Made by a program: the position numbers and the translations under genes | Part shown: positions 48,903 through 56,515 of the stretch, in pieces | How positions within the stretch are numbered: the stretch's first letter is position 1 | How the letters are laid out: the number at the start of each line of letters is the position of its first letter | Notes under the pieces: model-generated | The model's database searches: none | Told to the model about the DNA's origin: nothing | The model's input: only the letters and a program-made list of their open reading frames with translations | IMG/VR virus record: IMGVR_UViG_3300036980_000702 | Span: 1 to 63,293 of that record | Source of the DNA: a virus | DNA length: 63,293 nt | Strand: one strand, 5' to 3'

Positions 48903-49226
48903 TTACTTACCTCCCATATCTTCGACTAATTTTAACTGCCTTACGTTGTCCGGTTTCGGGGGATCGACTTTTAAAAGCGATCCATCGGAAATCTCGGCAA
49001 TACATGACATCTTTCGTTTTGGAGCTTTTGGAGTTACGGTGTATTCGATTGCCGCGATAGTTATAGTGTTTTCGATTCGTTTAATTCTCAAGTTGATCGC
49101 AATCGTCCCAACTTCTCCCGGAAGTAGTTTACTTAGTATATTTGAATAAGATTTCTGAAACTCCTCCTCCAACGCCCCTTCGCAAATATTTCCTAGTGTT
49201 ACGTACTCTTTAACTGCTTCGATAAT
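48903..49226 (-). CDS. Hypothetical protein with ATT as probable start
   Basis: About 107 residues if the ATT at 49226 starts translation. AAAGGGGGT lies 5 bases before it, and the codons that follow (IEAVKEYVTLGNICEGALEEEFQ) read as a natural N-terminus; the first standard start in frame (TTG 49172) has no site and would remove 18 residues. The C-terminal part is strand-rich (GTIAINLRIKRIENTITIAAIEY). Such ATT starts are rare and often low-yield. Function unknown; co-expressed with the DUF2303 gene. Confidence 0.65.
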   Translation of the reverse strand: MIEAVKEYVTLGNICEGALEEEFQKSYSNILSKLLPGEVGTIAINLRIKRIENTITIAAIEYTVTPKAPKRKMSCIAEISDGSLLKVDPPKPDNVRQLKLVEDMGGK

Positions 49227-49265
49227 GTTTACCCCCTTTTATTTTTTTATTGCTGGGATTATTTT

Positions 49266-49661
49266 TTAAGATAAATCACCACCTTTATATTTACACATTT
49301 CTTGATTTCTTCGAATAATAGTTTGTAATGGTGGAGCAAATAAAGAATCTGTAATCACGGTAATATTTTTATTTAATCGATAAGGTTCCCCGGCCTGGCA
49401 AATACAAGTGGCCCCGTTTTCATAATTAAATCCGTCTAATTGTGCCCAATAAGTAGCTATTCCAGTATCGCAACATATCCAACATTTAACCGCTTCTCTC
49501 GGTATAGCGCTGGTTCTTATTAAAATAGATCCGCATTGACAAATTCTTTTAAATTGACGTTCTGACCACTCAAATTGATTGCCACAATTTGCGCAGCGGT
49601 TAATTTTATATTTTTCGCTTAATTCTTTGATTACGTCCTTGAGATTAGGTAATAAATCCAT
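49266..49661 (-). CDS. Zinc-ribbon protein near the helicase loader
   Basis: 131 residues from ATG 49661 (GTG 49667 is nearer the AGGATGG site). CANCG (26-29), ICQC (42-45), CWICC (60-64) and CIC (84-86) suit two zinc ribbons like those at the N-terminus of DnaC-type loaders. It follows the loader gene, so a replication accessory role is likely. Confidence 0.65.
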   Translation of the reverse strand: MDLLPNLKDVIKELSEKYKINRCANCGNQFEWSERQFKRICQCGSILIRTSAIPREAVKCWICCDTGIATYWAQLDGFNYENGATCICQAGEPYRLNKNITVITDSLFAPPLQTIIRRNQEMCKYKGGDLS

Positions 49662-49697
49662 CTTCACCCATCCTTTTTGCCGCTTCGTTAAACATTT

Positions 49698-50213
49698 TTA
49701 TATTCCGTTTAATTTAACAACATTACCAGTTAAATACCCGGCCCGTTTGTTAATAACATCATTCTTTTCTCTGTCAAAATTGGCCTCATAAATTCTCATA
49801 AATTGACTTCTAAGATATTCTTGATTTTCCGATTCAAACATTTCCCGGAGTCCTATTTGATCAACCGTTTTTTCGATAATAGGATTGCTCCAAGTTGGTC
49901 TTTCCCCAGCATATTGGAACCTTATGGAGTTTGTCCCACTTGTAATGTATTTCCTAACTTCTCCCCACGCTTCCTCAGGCGAAGCTAATTCTGACGTTGA
50001 AAAACTCATTGCCGCTTCTCGGATCTCTGCAATTGTCGGAAAAAATTTTGATGTGATGATTACTTTTGTCAATGCCTTTTCCGCCAGTTCGTAGGGAATA
50101 TCTTTTAAAAACTTTTCCCAAATAACAACCGTTGGTTCCGGGTCTTTCTCTTGCATATTTGGAAAACTAGCCAAAGCTAATGATACAAGTTTTAGAATTT
50201 CAGGTCTTTCCAT
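49698..50213 (-). CDS. Replicative helicase loader/inhibitor (G39P-like)
   Basis: 171 residues. ILKLVSLALASFPNMQEKDPEPTVVIWEKFLKDIPYELAEKALTKVIITSKFFPTIAEIREA is the G39P/loader fold found in Bacillus phages, which hands DnaB to the origin. The C-terminal tail is helical (WEQIGLREMFESENQEYLRSQF). It overlaps the DnaD-like gene by 14 bases, and the pair should act at the origin. Confidence 0.85.
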   Translation of the reverse strand: MERPEILKLVSLALASFPNMQEKDPEPTVVIWEKFLKDIPYELAEKALTKVIITSKFFPTIAEIREAAMSFSTSELASPEEAWGEVRKYITSGTNSIRFQYAGERPTWSNPIIEKTVDQIGLREMFESENQEYLRSQFMRIYEANFDREKNDVINKRAGYLTGNVVKLNGI

Positions 50214-50994
50214 TTCGTGCCTCCTCCATCATTAATTCCAGTTTAGCTAAGGCTTTTGGTTTTTGGGGTAGTCCTCCGTTGCTCTTGTTTTCTCGTCTAT
50301 TCCAGTTGAGAATAGTCGCGTAATGCGATTTGTATTTGTATCCTTTAGAGGCAATCCCGAGATCGAGTTCTTCGATTTTTTCTTTTGTGGATGGTTCTCC
50401 AAACTTGTCCACCAATTTTATATACTCATCGGGAGTGAGCATAACTGTCTTGTTTTCCCCGTATACTACTTTTAGATCTTCCTTAGATCTTCTTTTAAGA
50501 TCCTTACCAAGATCTTTAAGATCCGTATTCGTAATCGAGAGCGTATTCGTATTCGTATACGGAGCCGAATTATGTTGATTTCCGTTACTATCATTTGATA
50601 TCAGTTGATTGCAGATTAATTCAGGATCTATCAAAGTACTTTCTTCATCGTCGAATGATGGATATTTAGGTTTTAAAGCCCTTGTTTGCTGGTGATCTAC
50701 CCAATTTAAAAATTGAAGATAATATTTACCTTTGTTTTCGTAAATACAAATCGTTCCTTGTTTAGTCAATCCATAAAGCCATTCGACAATTTGTGATAGT
50801 TTGATAGTAAAATTTCCTTCAGCATCAAGTTTTAGAGGGAAACACTTTGCGCGAACAATTGCTGGTTTTGCTTCCATTCTGCCATAATCTTCACAGTTGA
50901 CAATTAGCCGGAAAAATAGACGTTCTTCTTCCAAAGAAAAGCGGTCTATAGTTTCACTAGTTAAAATTGATTCTTTTAAAATTCTATTTGGCAT
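50200..50994 (-). CDS. Phage replication initiator (DnaD/replisome-organiser type)
   Basis: 264 residues. The first 120 residues (TIDRFSLEEERLFFRLIVNCEDYGRMEAKPAIVRAKCFPL ... VEWLYGLTKQGTICIYENKGKYYLQFLNWVDHQQTR) are the winged-helix start domain of phage replisome organisers. The Asn/Ser-rich middle is a linker. KLVDKFGEPSTKEKIEELDLGIASKGYKYKSHYATILNWNRR at 205-248 is the terminal DnaD-type motif. It binds the phage origin and recruits the loader. The origin itself may lie in this gene, as is usual, around the repeated Asn/Thr-coding stretch 50500-50580. Confidence 0.88.
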   Translation of the reverse strand: MPNRILKESILTSETIDRFSLEEERLFFRLIVNCEDYGRMEAKPAIVRAKCFPLKLDAEGNFTIKLSQIVEWLYGLTKQGTICIYENKGKYYLQFLNWVDHQQTRALKPKYPSFDDEESTLIDPELICNQLISNDSNGNQHNSAPYTNTNTLSITNTDLKDLGKDLKRRSKEDLKVVYGENKTVMLTPDEYIKLVDKFGEPSTKEKIEELDLGIASKGYKYKSHYATILNWNRRENKSNGGLPQKPKALAKLELMMEEARNGKT

Positions 50995-51011
50995 CTCCTT
51001 TTCGCCCTTCT

Positions 51012-51401
51012 TTAATGCCTTTCTTCATTGCGGTTAATATCATCTAAACCTTTTGATCCGTGGTCGTAAGCACTCACCCATATTTCTACTTCTCGCATGT
51101 GTATATCATTGGCAATTTCGACAGCTTCCCTAACACAATTTTTAGCATCCCAATAAACCTCCGTAGCAGTAAATCTCAAAATAACATAGCCTTGTTTGAT
51201 TAAAAACCTTTCTCTTTCGTAGTCGTACAGTCTTTGAGACTTTGTTTTGTGATATTCGTGACCATCAATTTCAATTGCACAATTGTTATATACGAAATCA
51301 ACCCTATATTTTCCGATGGTTACTTGAGGTGTTAATTCCGTCAAAAGATCACCTTCGCATTCTTGAAATTCATCATAAAATTTCTGTTCAATCTCGTTCA
51401 T
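51012..51401 (-). CDS. DUF559/VSR-fold endonuclease
   Basis: 129 residues from ATG 51401 (AAAAAGGAGG upstream; the longer frame has no site). YRVDFVYNNCAIEIDGHEYHKTKSQRLYDYERERFLIKQGYVILRFTATEVY is the DUF559 core with D and ExxGxxH residues of the VSR-like PD-(D/E)xK fold. May nick mismatched or branched DNA during replication. Overlaps the HTH gene by 14 bases. Confidence 0.85.
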   Translation of the reverse strand: MNEIEQKFYDEFQECEGDLLTELTPQVTIGKYRVDFVYNNCAIEIDGHEYHKTKSQRLYDYERERFLIKQGYVILRFTATEVYWDAKNCVREAVEIANDIHMREVEIWVSAYDHGSKGLDDINRNEERH

Positions 51402-51579
51402 TCGTCGAATTACCTCCTTTTTTAAACCACTCAAAGGTTTCTTCCCGAATAAATCTTACGGATTTCCCGACTTTATAATGAGGACAACCGTTTTTAATAG
51501 CGTTATCAATAGCGGTCATGCTCACTTGTAGTTCAGCGCAAAGATCCTTCTTTGTAAGTGCTTGATCTATTTTAATCAC
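51388..51579 (-). CDS. Excisionase/MerR-like small HTH protein
   Basis: 63 residues as drawn. TKKDLCAELQVSMTAIDNAIKNGCPHYKVGKSVRFIREETFEWFKK is the excisionase-family (helix_turn_helix_17) fold. The start is uncertain: GTG 51579 touches the GAGAGAGGG site; an ATA at 51570 is better spaced, giving MDQALTKKDL. A promoter TTGATT-17-TACAAT at 51623-51595 places the transcript start near 51588. It may act as a repressor or as a small recombination directionality factor, but no integrase is found. Confidence 0.75.
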   Translation of the reverse strand: MIKIDQALTKKDLCAELQVSMTAIDNAIKNGCPHYKVGKSVRFIREETFEWFKKGGNSTNERD

Positions 51580-51594
51580 CCTCTCTCGTGTTTT

Positions 51595-51623
51595 ATTGTA
51601 TCATTTCATTGTCACAAAATCAA
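51595..51623 (-). promoter_or_regulatory. Promoter of the replication operon
   Basis: TTGATT (51623-51618), 17-base spacer, TACAAT (51600-51595) on the - strand, with the transcript starting close to the GAGAGAGG site of the HTH gene. Confidence 0.65.
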
Positions 51624-51639
51624 CCATCTTTCCCAAAAA

Positions 51640-51666
51640 AATAAGGTCATTTTTCATGACCTTATT
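51640..51666 (-). terminator. Terminator ahead of the replication operon
   Basis: An 11-bp perfect stem (51640-51650 with 51656-51666), GAAAA loop, followed by TTTTTTGGG on the - strand. It ends the transcript of the radical-SAM-like gene. Confidence 0.9.
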
Positions 51667-52463
51667 TCCCCAGTCGGAAACTCCCTAATTAATTCCCCAG
51701 GCCAATACGGAGCCAGATTTTGTTTCATAAATAGTGGTATTCCGTATTTTCGAGAATTATTTACAATATCCTCAATCCATTTTGCAATGGGAGGAACCGC
51801 CCCTGGTCCGGTCTGCGCCCCAATAATAATCCAATCTACAAATAAAATGTATCCACGGGGAATCGGTCCAAGAAGCGGTTCAAAACTCATAAAAACTTTG
51901 TAACCACCATCCTTCGCTCGGCATAAATGAACCATACGATCACTAGCAATGATAGTCGTTTCGTCACCGCGGATGATTTTATCAACGTCATCCCCGGCTC
52001 CAGTGACGGTTGTCCCAAGGTATATCTTATTTTTATTAATCCAATCAGATGTGTTACCATACCGTAAAAATGTACGATGGATATTAAAGGGATCTTTTGA
52101 TAAAAATAAGTATGCATGCTGAGGATGGGCTTGAACACATGCTAAAATAACCTTTTTCCATTCCTCTTTTATCCACCATCCTCCCAAATCACCCATTGAC
52201 CCCATAAAAATACGAAGAGGGTCATTGAGATTTTTTTCTGGCCACCCCTTTAATTTCCGCTGTTTTATTATTTTTGGATTTAATTTTGCGGTTTTTAAAC
52301 CTTGAAGTCGTTCAAGTTCCGGGCGGGGATTAAACCTCTCATTTATCGGCCCCTCGCCAAACCATCGCGCTATTTTACGACCATAGCAATATGGGCACCC
52401 GTGTAGGCAACCTGGGACGGGATTGAGTGTAAGATCAGCCCAGTCGATATTGGTTAAGTTCAT
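51654..52463 (-). CDS. Phage Gp37/Gp68 (DUF5131) radical-SAM-like protein
   Basis: 269 residues. PVPGCLHGCPYCYGRK carries a CxxxCxxC cluster (Cys 19, 23, 26) as in radical-SAM enzymes, followed by the family marks FMGSMGDLGG, LFLSKDPFNIH, YLGTTVTGAGD and WIIIGAQTGPGA of DUF5131. The family is widespread in phages and of unknown reaction; related to spore-photoproduct-lyase-like proteins. ATG 52463 overlaps the previous stop. Confidence 0.88.
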   Translation of the reverse strand: MNLTNIDWADLTLNPVPGCLHGCPYCYGRKIARWFGEGPINERFNPRPELERLQGLKTAKLNPKIIKQRKLKGWPEKNLNDPLRIFMGSMGDLGGWWIKEEWKKVILACVQAHPQHAYLFLSKDPFNIHRTFLRYGNTSDWINKNKIYLGTTVTGAGDDVDKIIRGDETTIIASDRMVHLCRAKDGGYKVFMSFEPLLGPIPRGYILFVDWIIIGAQTGPGAVPPIAKWIEDIVNNSRKYGIPLFMKQNLAPYWPGELIREFPTGEIRS

Positions 52464-52930
52464 TTTTCTTTTGTAACCTCACTTTTTAATATTTCCTTAT
52501 ATTCCCAATAGTAATAAACTTCTCCAGTGTACGTACTTCGTAGTTTTAAATATTCTTCCTGATCTGCTTTTAATCCGCAAAAAACATAACATTGTTTCAA
52601 TTCCCTTTTTATATTGACTATCACCGAAATTATTTTTGAACCCAAAGCCTTGCCAAGTTCATTGCGACCATTGTCCCACCATTGGCCAGATGCCTTTATA
52701 ATAGTTCCATCCATCATTGGGATATCAAATTTGCATCCGCCAAAAGCTTCCCAACCTACAGATGGGTTTTCATATTTATAAACCTCAACAAAAATTCCAT
52801 ATTTATCTATACCAAATAAATAATTACCATATTTTTCATATTTAATTTCAGGATATTCATTTAAAACAAGAGCTTCGCCATTATTAACTTTAACAACGGC
52901 CTCGATTTTATAATTATCATTTTTAACCAT
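52460..52930 (-). CDS. Hypothetical alpha/beta protein
   Basis: 156 residues from ATG 52930 (AAAGGAAGG region; an in-frame upstream extension lacks a site). Strand-rich first 90 residues (YKIEAVVKVNNGEALVLNEY), then SGQWWDNGRNELGKALGSKI. The end (YYYWEYKEILKSEV) is aromatic. No family recognised. Confidence 0.65.
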   Translation of the reverse strand: MVKNDNYKIEAVVKVNNGEALVLNEYPEIKYEKYGNYLFGIDKYGIFVEVYKYENPSVGWEAFGGCKFDIPMMDGTIIKASGQWWDNGRNELGKALGSKIISVIVNIKRELKQCYVFCGLKADQEEYLKLRSTYTGEVYYYWEYKEILKSEVTKEK

Positions 52931-53225
52931 TTTCCTTCCTTTCCTCATGCCATTCGATAATCTCAAATTCGTAAGCTTTAAGACCGATTTCTCCACTCGG
53001 AGTAATCGCCACCATAGCCCCGTGGCTATTGACCCAAACCTCATATTCGTGATCTTTTATGGCCATCACGATTGGCAGTCCCAGCAGTACGGATATTCCC
53101 GGAATATCCGATTCTGATGTAACGGTTTTTGCCATTAATATCTTTTTTGGAACTTTCCCGCGCCATGAAGCCGGGTATGAATCAGACTGTCCTTTTAATG
53201 CCAAACTTTCATAAGATGATTTCAT
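52923..53225 (-). CDS. Hypothetical protein
   Basis: 100 residues. AKTVTSESDIPGISVLLGLPIVMAIKDHEYEVWVNSHGAMVAITPSG looks like one alpha/beta unit. Overlaps the neighbours at both ends by 8-17 bases. Function unknown. Confidence 0.6.
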   Translation of the reverse strand: MKSSYESLALKGQSDSYPASWRGKVPKKILMAKTVTSESDIPGISVLLGLPIVMAIKDHEYEVWVNSHGAMVAITPSGEIGLKAYEFEIIEWHEERKENG

Positions 53226-53553
53226 TTTTATTTTTCCTCCTCATTTGTTCTTCAACTTTATTTTTAAGATAGTCTGACCAATGCTCCTCTATTTTTTCAT
53301 TGATCAAACATTTTTCCTTACAATACAAAAATACCCCTTCTTGATCGTCGATTTGTTTTGCGGGACATTCAGGAGGGCAACCGCCATTTTCACCTGAACG
53401 AAGAGACGAGATAGCAGCGGCTAATAATTTTTCAAGTACTATAATTTTATTTTCTTGAAATTCGATTATTGATTGATTTTTGTTAATAATAGTGTTCAAA
53501 TCTTCAATTTTTTCACTTAAATCCCTTACAAAATCTACTCTTTCCTTATCCAT
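53209..53553 (-). CDS. Coiled-coil protein with Cys-tail motif (member 1)
   Basis: 114 residues from ATG 53553 (GGAGGTG upstream). Residues 10-60 form a coiled coil (DLSEKIEDLNTIINKNQSIIEFQ). The C-terminal part, CPPECPAK ... YCKEKC ... HWSDYL, is a six-Cys motif also present in the next gene. Function unknown. Confidence 0.7.
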   Translation of the reverse strand: MDKERVDFVRDLSEKIEDLNTIINKNQSIIEFQENKIIVLEKLLAAAISSLRSGENGGCPPECPAKQIDDQEGVFLYCKEKCLINEKIEEHWSDYLKNKVEEQMRRKNKNEIIL

Positions 53554-53554
53554 T

Positions 53555-53926
53555 CTACACCTCCAAAAAGTATGCCCAACATTTTTCCGATGGATCACTT
53601 GGTGTGCAGTTTTTTTCACACCATTCTTCTGATTTTTCGCATTGATTTAGTAATTCGGCCGGACAGTCATCCTCATGCAACTCCAAAAGACAGTCACGAA
53701 ATTTTTTCAGAGTTTCAATCTGTACTTTTTGACATTCAATGTTTTGTTGGATATCAATTAGATCTTGTTGCAAAGTTTCAACAATCGGCCTGATTTTGTT
53801 TAAAATTTCAATTCTGCCCCGATGAAAAAGGACTTTTTTTGATCCAGTTTGACCACGATCCATTATGTTTAATTTTGCAACTGTAATTCGCTTGATTTCT
53901 TTATCTATCTCAACTAAATAGTCCAT
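53555..53926 (-). CDS. Coiled-coil protein with Cys-tail motif (member 2)
   Basis: 123 residues. Coiled coil (IRPIVETLQQDLIDIQQNIECQKVQIETLKK) followed by CPAELLNQCEKSEEWCEKNC ... CWAYFL, which repeats the Cys spacing and aromatic end of the preceding protein. The two genes are probably diverged copies. The tail may bind zinc or pair in disulfides. Confidence 0.7.
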   Translation of the reverse strand: MDYLVEIDKEIKRITVAKLNIMDRGQTGSKKVLFHRGRIEILNKIRPIVETLQQDLIDIQQNIECQKVQIETLKKFRDCLLELHEDDCPAELLNQCEKSEEWCEKNCTPSDPSEKCWAYFLEV

Positions 53927-53940
53927 TTTTCTCCTTTCGT

Positions 53941-53962
53941 GGGCCGGTGGTTAGACCGGCCC
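53941..53962 (-). terminator. GC-rich hairpin after the nuclease gene
   Basis: GGGCCGGT/ACCGGCCC stem (53941-53948 with 53955-53962), no T-run on either strand. It may be a weak terminator or an RNA-stability element between the Cas4-like and coiled-coil genes. Confidence 0.5.
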
Positions 53963-53969
53963 TGGGTAG

Positions 53970-54896
53970 TTAACCTAAATTGGTAAATTTGTATTGGATA
54001 TAATCAGCAGGTTCAACGGTATACCCATTTCGATGAATCCATTTTCCAGAGATTAAAAAATTACCAATGCTTACCCGTTCCCGCTTATCAAGTTTCTTTT
54101 TAATGAATTTATCAATTTCATCAAACTCTTTTGATACCGGATAAAGTTCCGCTCGTCTCTCGACCATCTCCAAAAATTCGAGATCATCAATAAATTCCAA
54201 TCCATCCCTAACCATTGGAGGTAAACAAACATGATCAAAAGCGCAATACTCACAAACCGAATAATCATCAATTCTTTCCGGTAAAGTGTTGTTTGCTACA
54301 TGGTTTTCCACTCGTTCGGTTTTTTGGAGAAGAGATTCCATATAAACCAAATCAAGTTTTATCGGTATAATTTTCGGCTTAAATCTAGGAATGGATTTGA
54401 TGTAAAAAAATCCCTCCTCCTCGGCTTTGATGTAAAGATAGGTAATAAGCTGAGCTGGGTACTTTCTAATCCATGATTTTTTAGAGTTAAAGAAATCCTG
54501 GAGGCAGTTAAGGCGGTCGAAGTCCAAGATGTTTAACCCCTTTATTTCCCCAGTGATTACAACCCCGTCACCAAAGTCAACCCGAACGTCAAGGTGAGCG
54601 GAAATTCTCGGTCTGCTTTCCATGATCGCTTTGTCGGGTTCCGGGCGATAAACCCGGAATCCTGCTTTTTCCAAATCTTTGATTGCCAAATCTTCAACCA
54701 TGCGGCCACCCTGAAAAACAAACTCTAATTCCGGGTCATGTGGTTTCCGATCAGCCCAATTTACAATGGAATGAACCAAATAACGTTCACATGGATGACC
54801 GATTTCCGAAGCTCGGACAACATATTGAGGCATAATTTTTATGTCAGATTTTACCGAATCATAGATCCTATTTAGGATCAGTTTTGGATCCATCAT
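53970..54896 (-). CDS. Cas4-like PD-(D/E)xK exonuclease with Fe-S cysteines
   Basis: 308 residues starting at ATG 54896, with GGAAGG upstream. HPCERYL at about 34-40 and CEYCAFDHVC at about 222-231 give four Cys for an iron-sulfur cluster. The nuclease core lies between: HLDVRVDF and ITGEIKGLN (D ... ExK). This is the RecB/Cas4-type 5'-3' exonuclease used by phages for recombination. It overlaps the 270-residue gene by 29 bases, which suggests an exonuclease/annealing pair. Confidence 0.85.
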   Translation of the reverse strand: MMDPKLILNRIYDSVKSDIKIMPQYVVRASEIGHPCERYLVHSIVNWADRKPHDPELEFVFQGGRMVEDLAIKDLEKAGFRVYRPEPDKAIMESRPRISAHLDVRVDFGDGVVITGEIKGLNILDFDRLNCLQDFFNSKKSWIRKYPAQLITYLYIKAEEEGFFYIKSIPRFKPKIIPIKLDLVYMESLLQKTERVENHVANNTLPERIDDYSVCEYCAFDHVCLPPMVRDGLEFIDDLEFLEMVERRAELYPVSKEFDEIDKFIKKKLDKRERVSIGNFLISGKWIHRNGYTVEPADYIQYKFTNLG

Positions 54897-55680
54897 TTGA
54901 TTTTGCCGCCTTCCATTTGTCATATCCTTCCAAAACCTTGTCGTAAACTTTAGGAATCTGTTTTTCAGTTAAGGATTCGATCTTGGATTTGCCGGGGACT
55001 TCCTTTCCGTCACCAGCAGTAAAAGAAGTTAATTTCACCAGCAAGGCAGCACATTTTGTCTCATCATTGTTACACATTTCTTTAATCATATCCCAAATTT
55101 TGGTTCGTTTATCTTGAAATTCGGGCGACATTTCCTTATTATCTTTGGAATCATATTCAACCCCTTTAATTTTTGTAACATCCAAACCAGATTCCCTTAA
55201 TTCATCGATAGTAATGTTTTTGAGACCAAGTAAATGACCAATTCCATTTCCGATACAATTGGTTAATGCTGATTTTTGAACATCGCCTTTATCAATTTCC
55301 GATAATGGTTTATCGATACCTCCCTTGCCTTTGCTAAAAAATGAATCCCGACTAGACCGGGAACCAATCGCTTCAACCTCAATATCTTTCATCGAAAAAT
55401 AACCTTTATACTCGAATCGAAAATGACCATCGTCTTCCAAAAAATAGGAGCACGGATCAATCCTCCATGAAATCCCATACAACCTAGCTATTTTAGCGCT
55501 GCCGGACTCTTGTAAATAAGGTTTACCATTTTGTAAAATCCAATCAGAAGGATTACTTACCTTGAAGGCGTAAATTCTTATTTTTCGAATTGCCTCAATT
55601 CTTTTTTCAGCGTCCCTAGCTATTTCAATCAATCGGTCATCATATATTGCCGGTAGTTGGTTTTGGTCAATATTTTCCAA
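54868..55680 (-). CDS. Putative single-strand annealing protein
   Basis: 270 residues. No family I can name with confidence. Marks: NPSDWILQNGKPYLQESGSAKIARLYGISWRIDP near 43-76, ALTNCIGNGIGHLLGLKNI near 138, both reminiscent of phage annealing (RecT/Erf/Sak-type) or recombination-pathway proteins with an oligomeric core. Context supports recombination: it is followed by the Cas4-like nuclease and preceded by another DNA-processing-style gene. The C-terminal third (KSIESLTEKQIPKVYDKVLEGY) is helical. Confidence 0.6.
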   Translation of the reverse strand: MENIDQNQLPAIYDDRLIEIARDAEKRIEAIRKIRIYAFKVSNPSDWILQNGKPYLQESGSAKIARLYGISWRIDPCSYFLEDDGHFRFEYKGYFSMKDIEVEAIGSRSSRDSFFSKGKGGIDKPLSEIDKGDVQKSALTNCIGNGIGHLLGLKNITIDELRESGLDVTKIKGVEYDSKDNKEMSPEFQDKRTKIWDMIKEMCNNDETKCAALLVKLTSFTAGDGKEVPGKSKIESLTEKQIPKVYDKVLEGYDKWKAAKSNDGSKTDPK

Positions 55681-56136
55681 TTATTTTTCCTCCCTCTCAA
55701 ATTTAATTTCTGTGATATCAAACACCTTGTTAACTTGGCCGGTTTCGTCTTCAAGAATTGCTCCAATATCAATTGATCCTTTTTGAAATGTTTCGGAAGA
55801 ATAGGAATTTGGTTGAAAAAAACCTTCTTGAAACCACTGATGAAAATAATATAGTTGATCATGATAAAAACATTTTATAAGTTTGTTCATTTCGCTGTTC
55901 TCCTTTGTTTGTTTTACCACCGCCATTTTCAAAGCCTCTTCTTTAATCCAATTTTCCTCCTTCGGATCAAGTTGATATTTCTTTAATTCTGCTATTCCAG
56001 CTTGGTTGATTTTGCCATTTTCAACCTGTTCGGCAATAATCTGAACAATCGGTAGTATGTATGCGTAATTCATGCCCGGATCGCCCCCACAAATTTTTCT
56101 TCCCCGTTCGGAAACAAATGGTAAAATCGAATCCAA
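55681..56136 (-). CDS. Recombination-operon protein with uncertain N-terminus
   Basis: 151 residues if TTG 56136 is used, but the good ribosome binding site AAAGGAGG lies before ATG 56168 in a frame one base away. In the shorter frame the codons just before TTG still read as protein (IYFPKW), so a single-base error or slip near 56150-56165 may have split the gene. The body is helical (YAYILPIVQIIAEQVENGKINQAG) with KSIDIGAIL near the end. Function unknown. Confidence 0.6.
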   Translation of the reverse strand: MDSILPFVSERGRKICGGDPGMNYAYILPIVQIIAEQVENGKINQAGIAELKKYQLDPKEENWIKEEALKMAVVKQTKENSEMNKLIKCFYHDQLYYFHQWFQEGFFQPNSYSSETFQKGSIDIGAILEDETGQVNKVFDITEIKFEREEK

Positions 56137-56160
56137 CCATTTTGGAAAATAGATATGAGT

Positions 56161-56304
56161 CTAGGCATTGTTAAAAACCTCCTTTCTGACTTTGTAATAA
56201 ATCACTCCTCCCCTCTCCTCTGCGTCAAACACTTGCCAACGCGGCCATAGGAGAGGATATTTCTCTTGCATTTCAAACTGCGAGATCTCAATAATAATCC
56301 TCAT
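56161..56304 (-). CDS. 47-residue protein
   Basis: ATG 56304; MRIIIEISQFEMQEKYPLLWPRWQVFDAEERGG and a strand-rich end. The stop TAG overlaps the ATG of the next frame by 8 bases. No family; coupled translation is likely. Confidence 0.6.
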   Translation of the reverse strand: MRIIIEISQFEMQEKYPLLWPRWQVFDAEERGGVIYYKVRKEVFNNA

Positions 56305-56320
56305 TTAATCATCCTTATTT

Positions 56321-56509
56321 TTAGTTTAGTCGGGTGCATGTATATTCCGTAATTATTTTCACTATTCCAAGTTCTTTATCAATTAAATTTTTGATATTTC
56401 GCGGTAAATTATCATAATCGCCAAATTCATCCAATAATTTTTTTACCTTCCAATTTTTATCCGCTAACTCTTGCAGTTTTAGATCAAATTCATCTTTACT
56501 GATTTCCAT
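56321..56509 (-). CDS. Small helical protein
   Basis: 62 residues, ATG 56509 with AAGGAGGGTAAAA upstream. KDEFDLKLQELADKNWKVKKLLDEFGDYDNLP is helical; ends CTRLN. It is the first gene downstream of the structured RNA region. Function unknown. Confidence 0.65.
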   Translation of the reverse strand: MEISKDEFDLKLQELADKNWKVKKLLDEFGDYDNLPRNIKNLIDKELGIVKIITEYTCTRLN

Positions 56510-56515
56510 TTTTAC

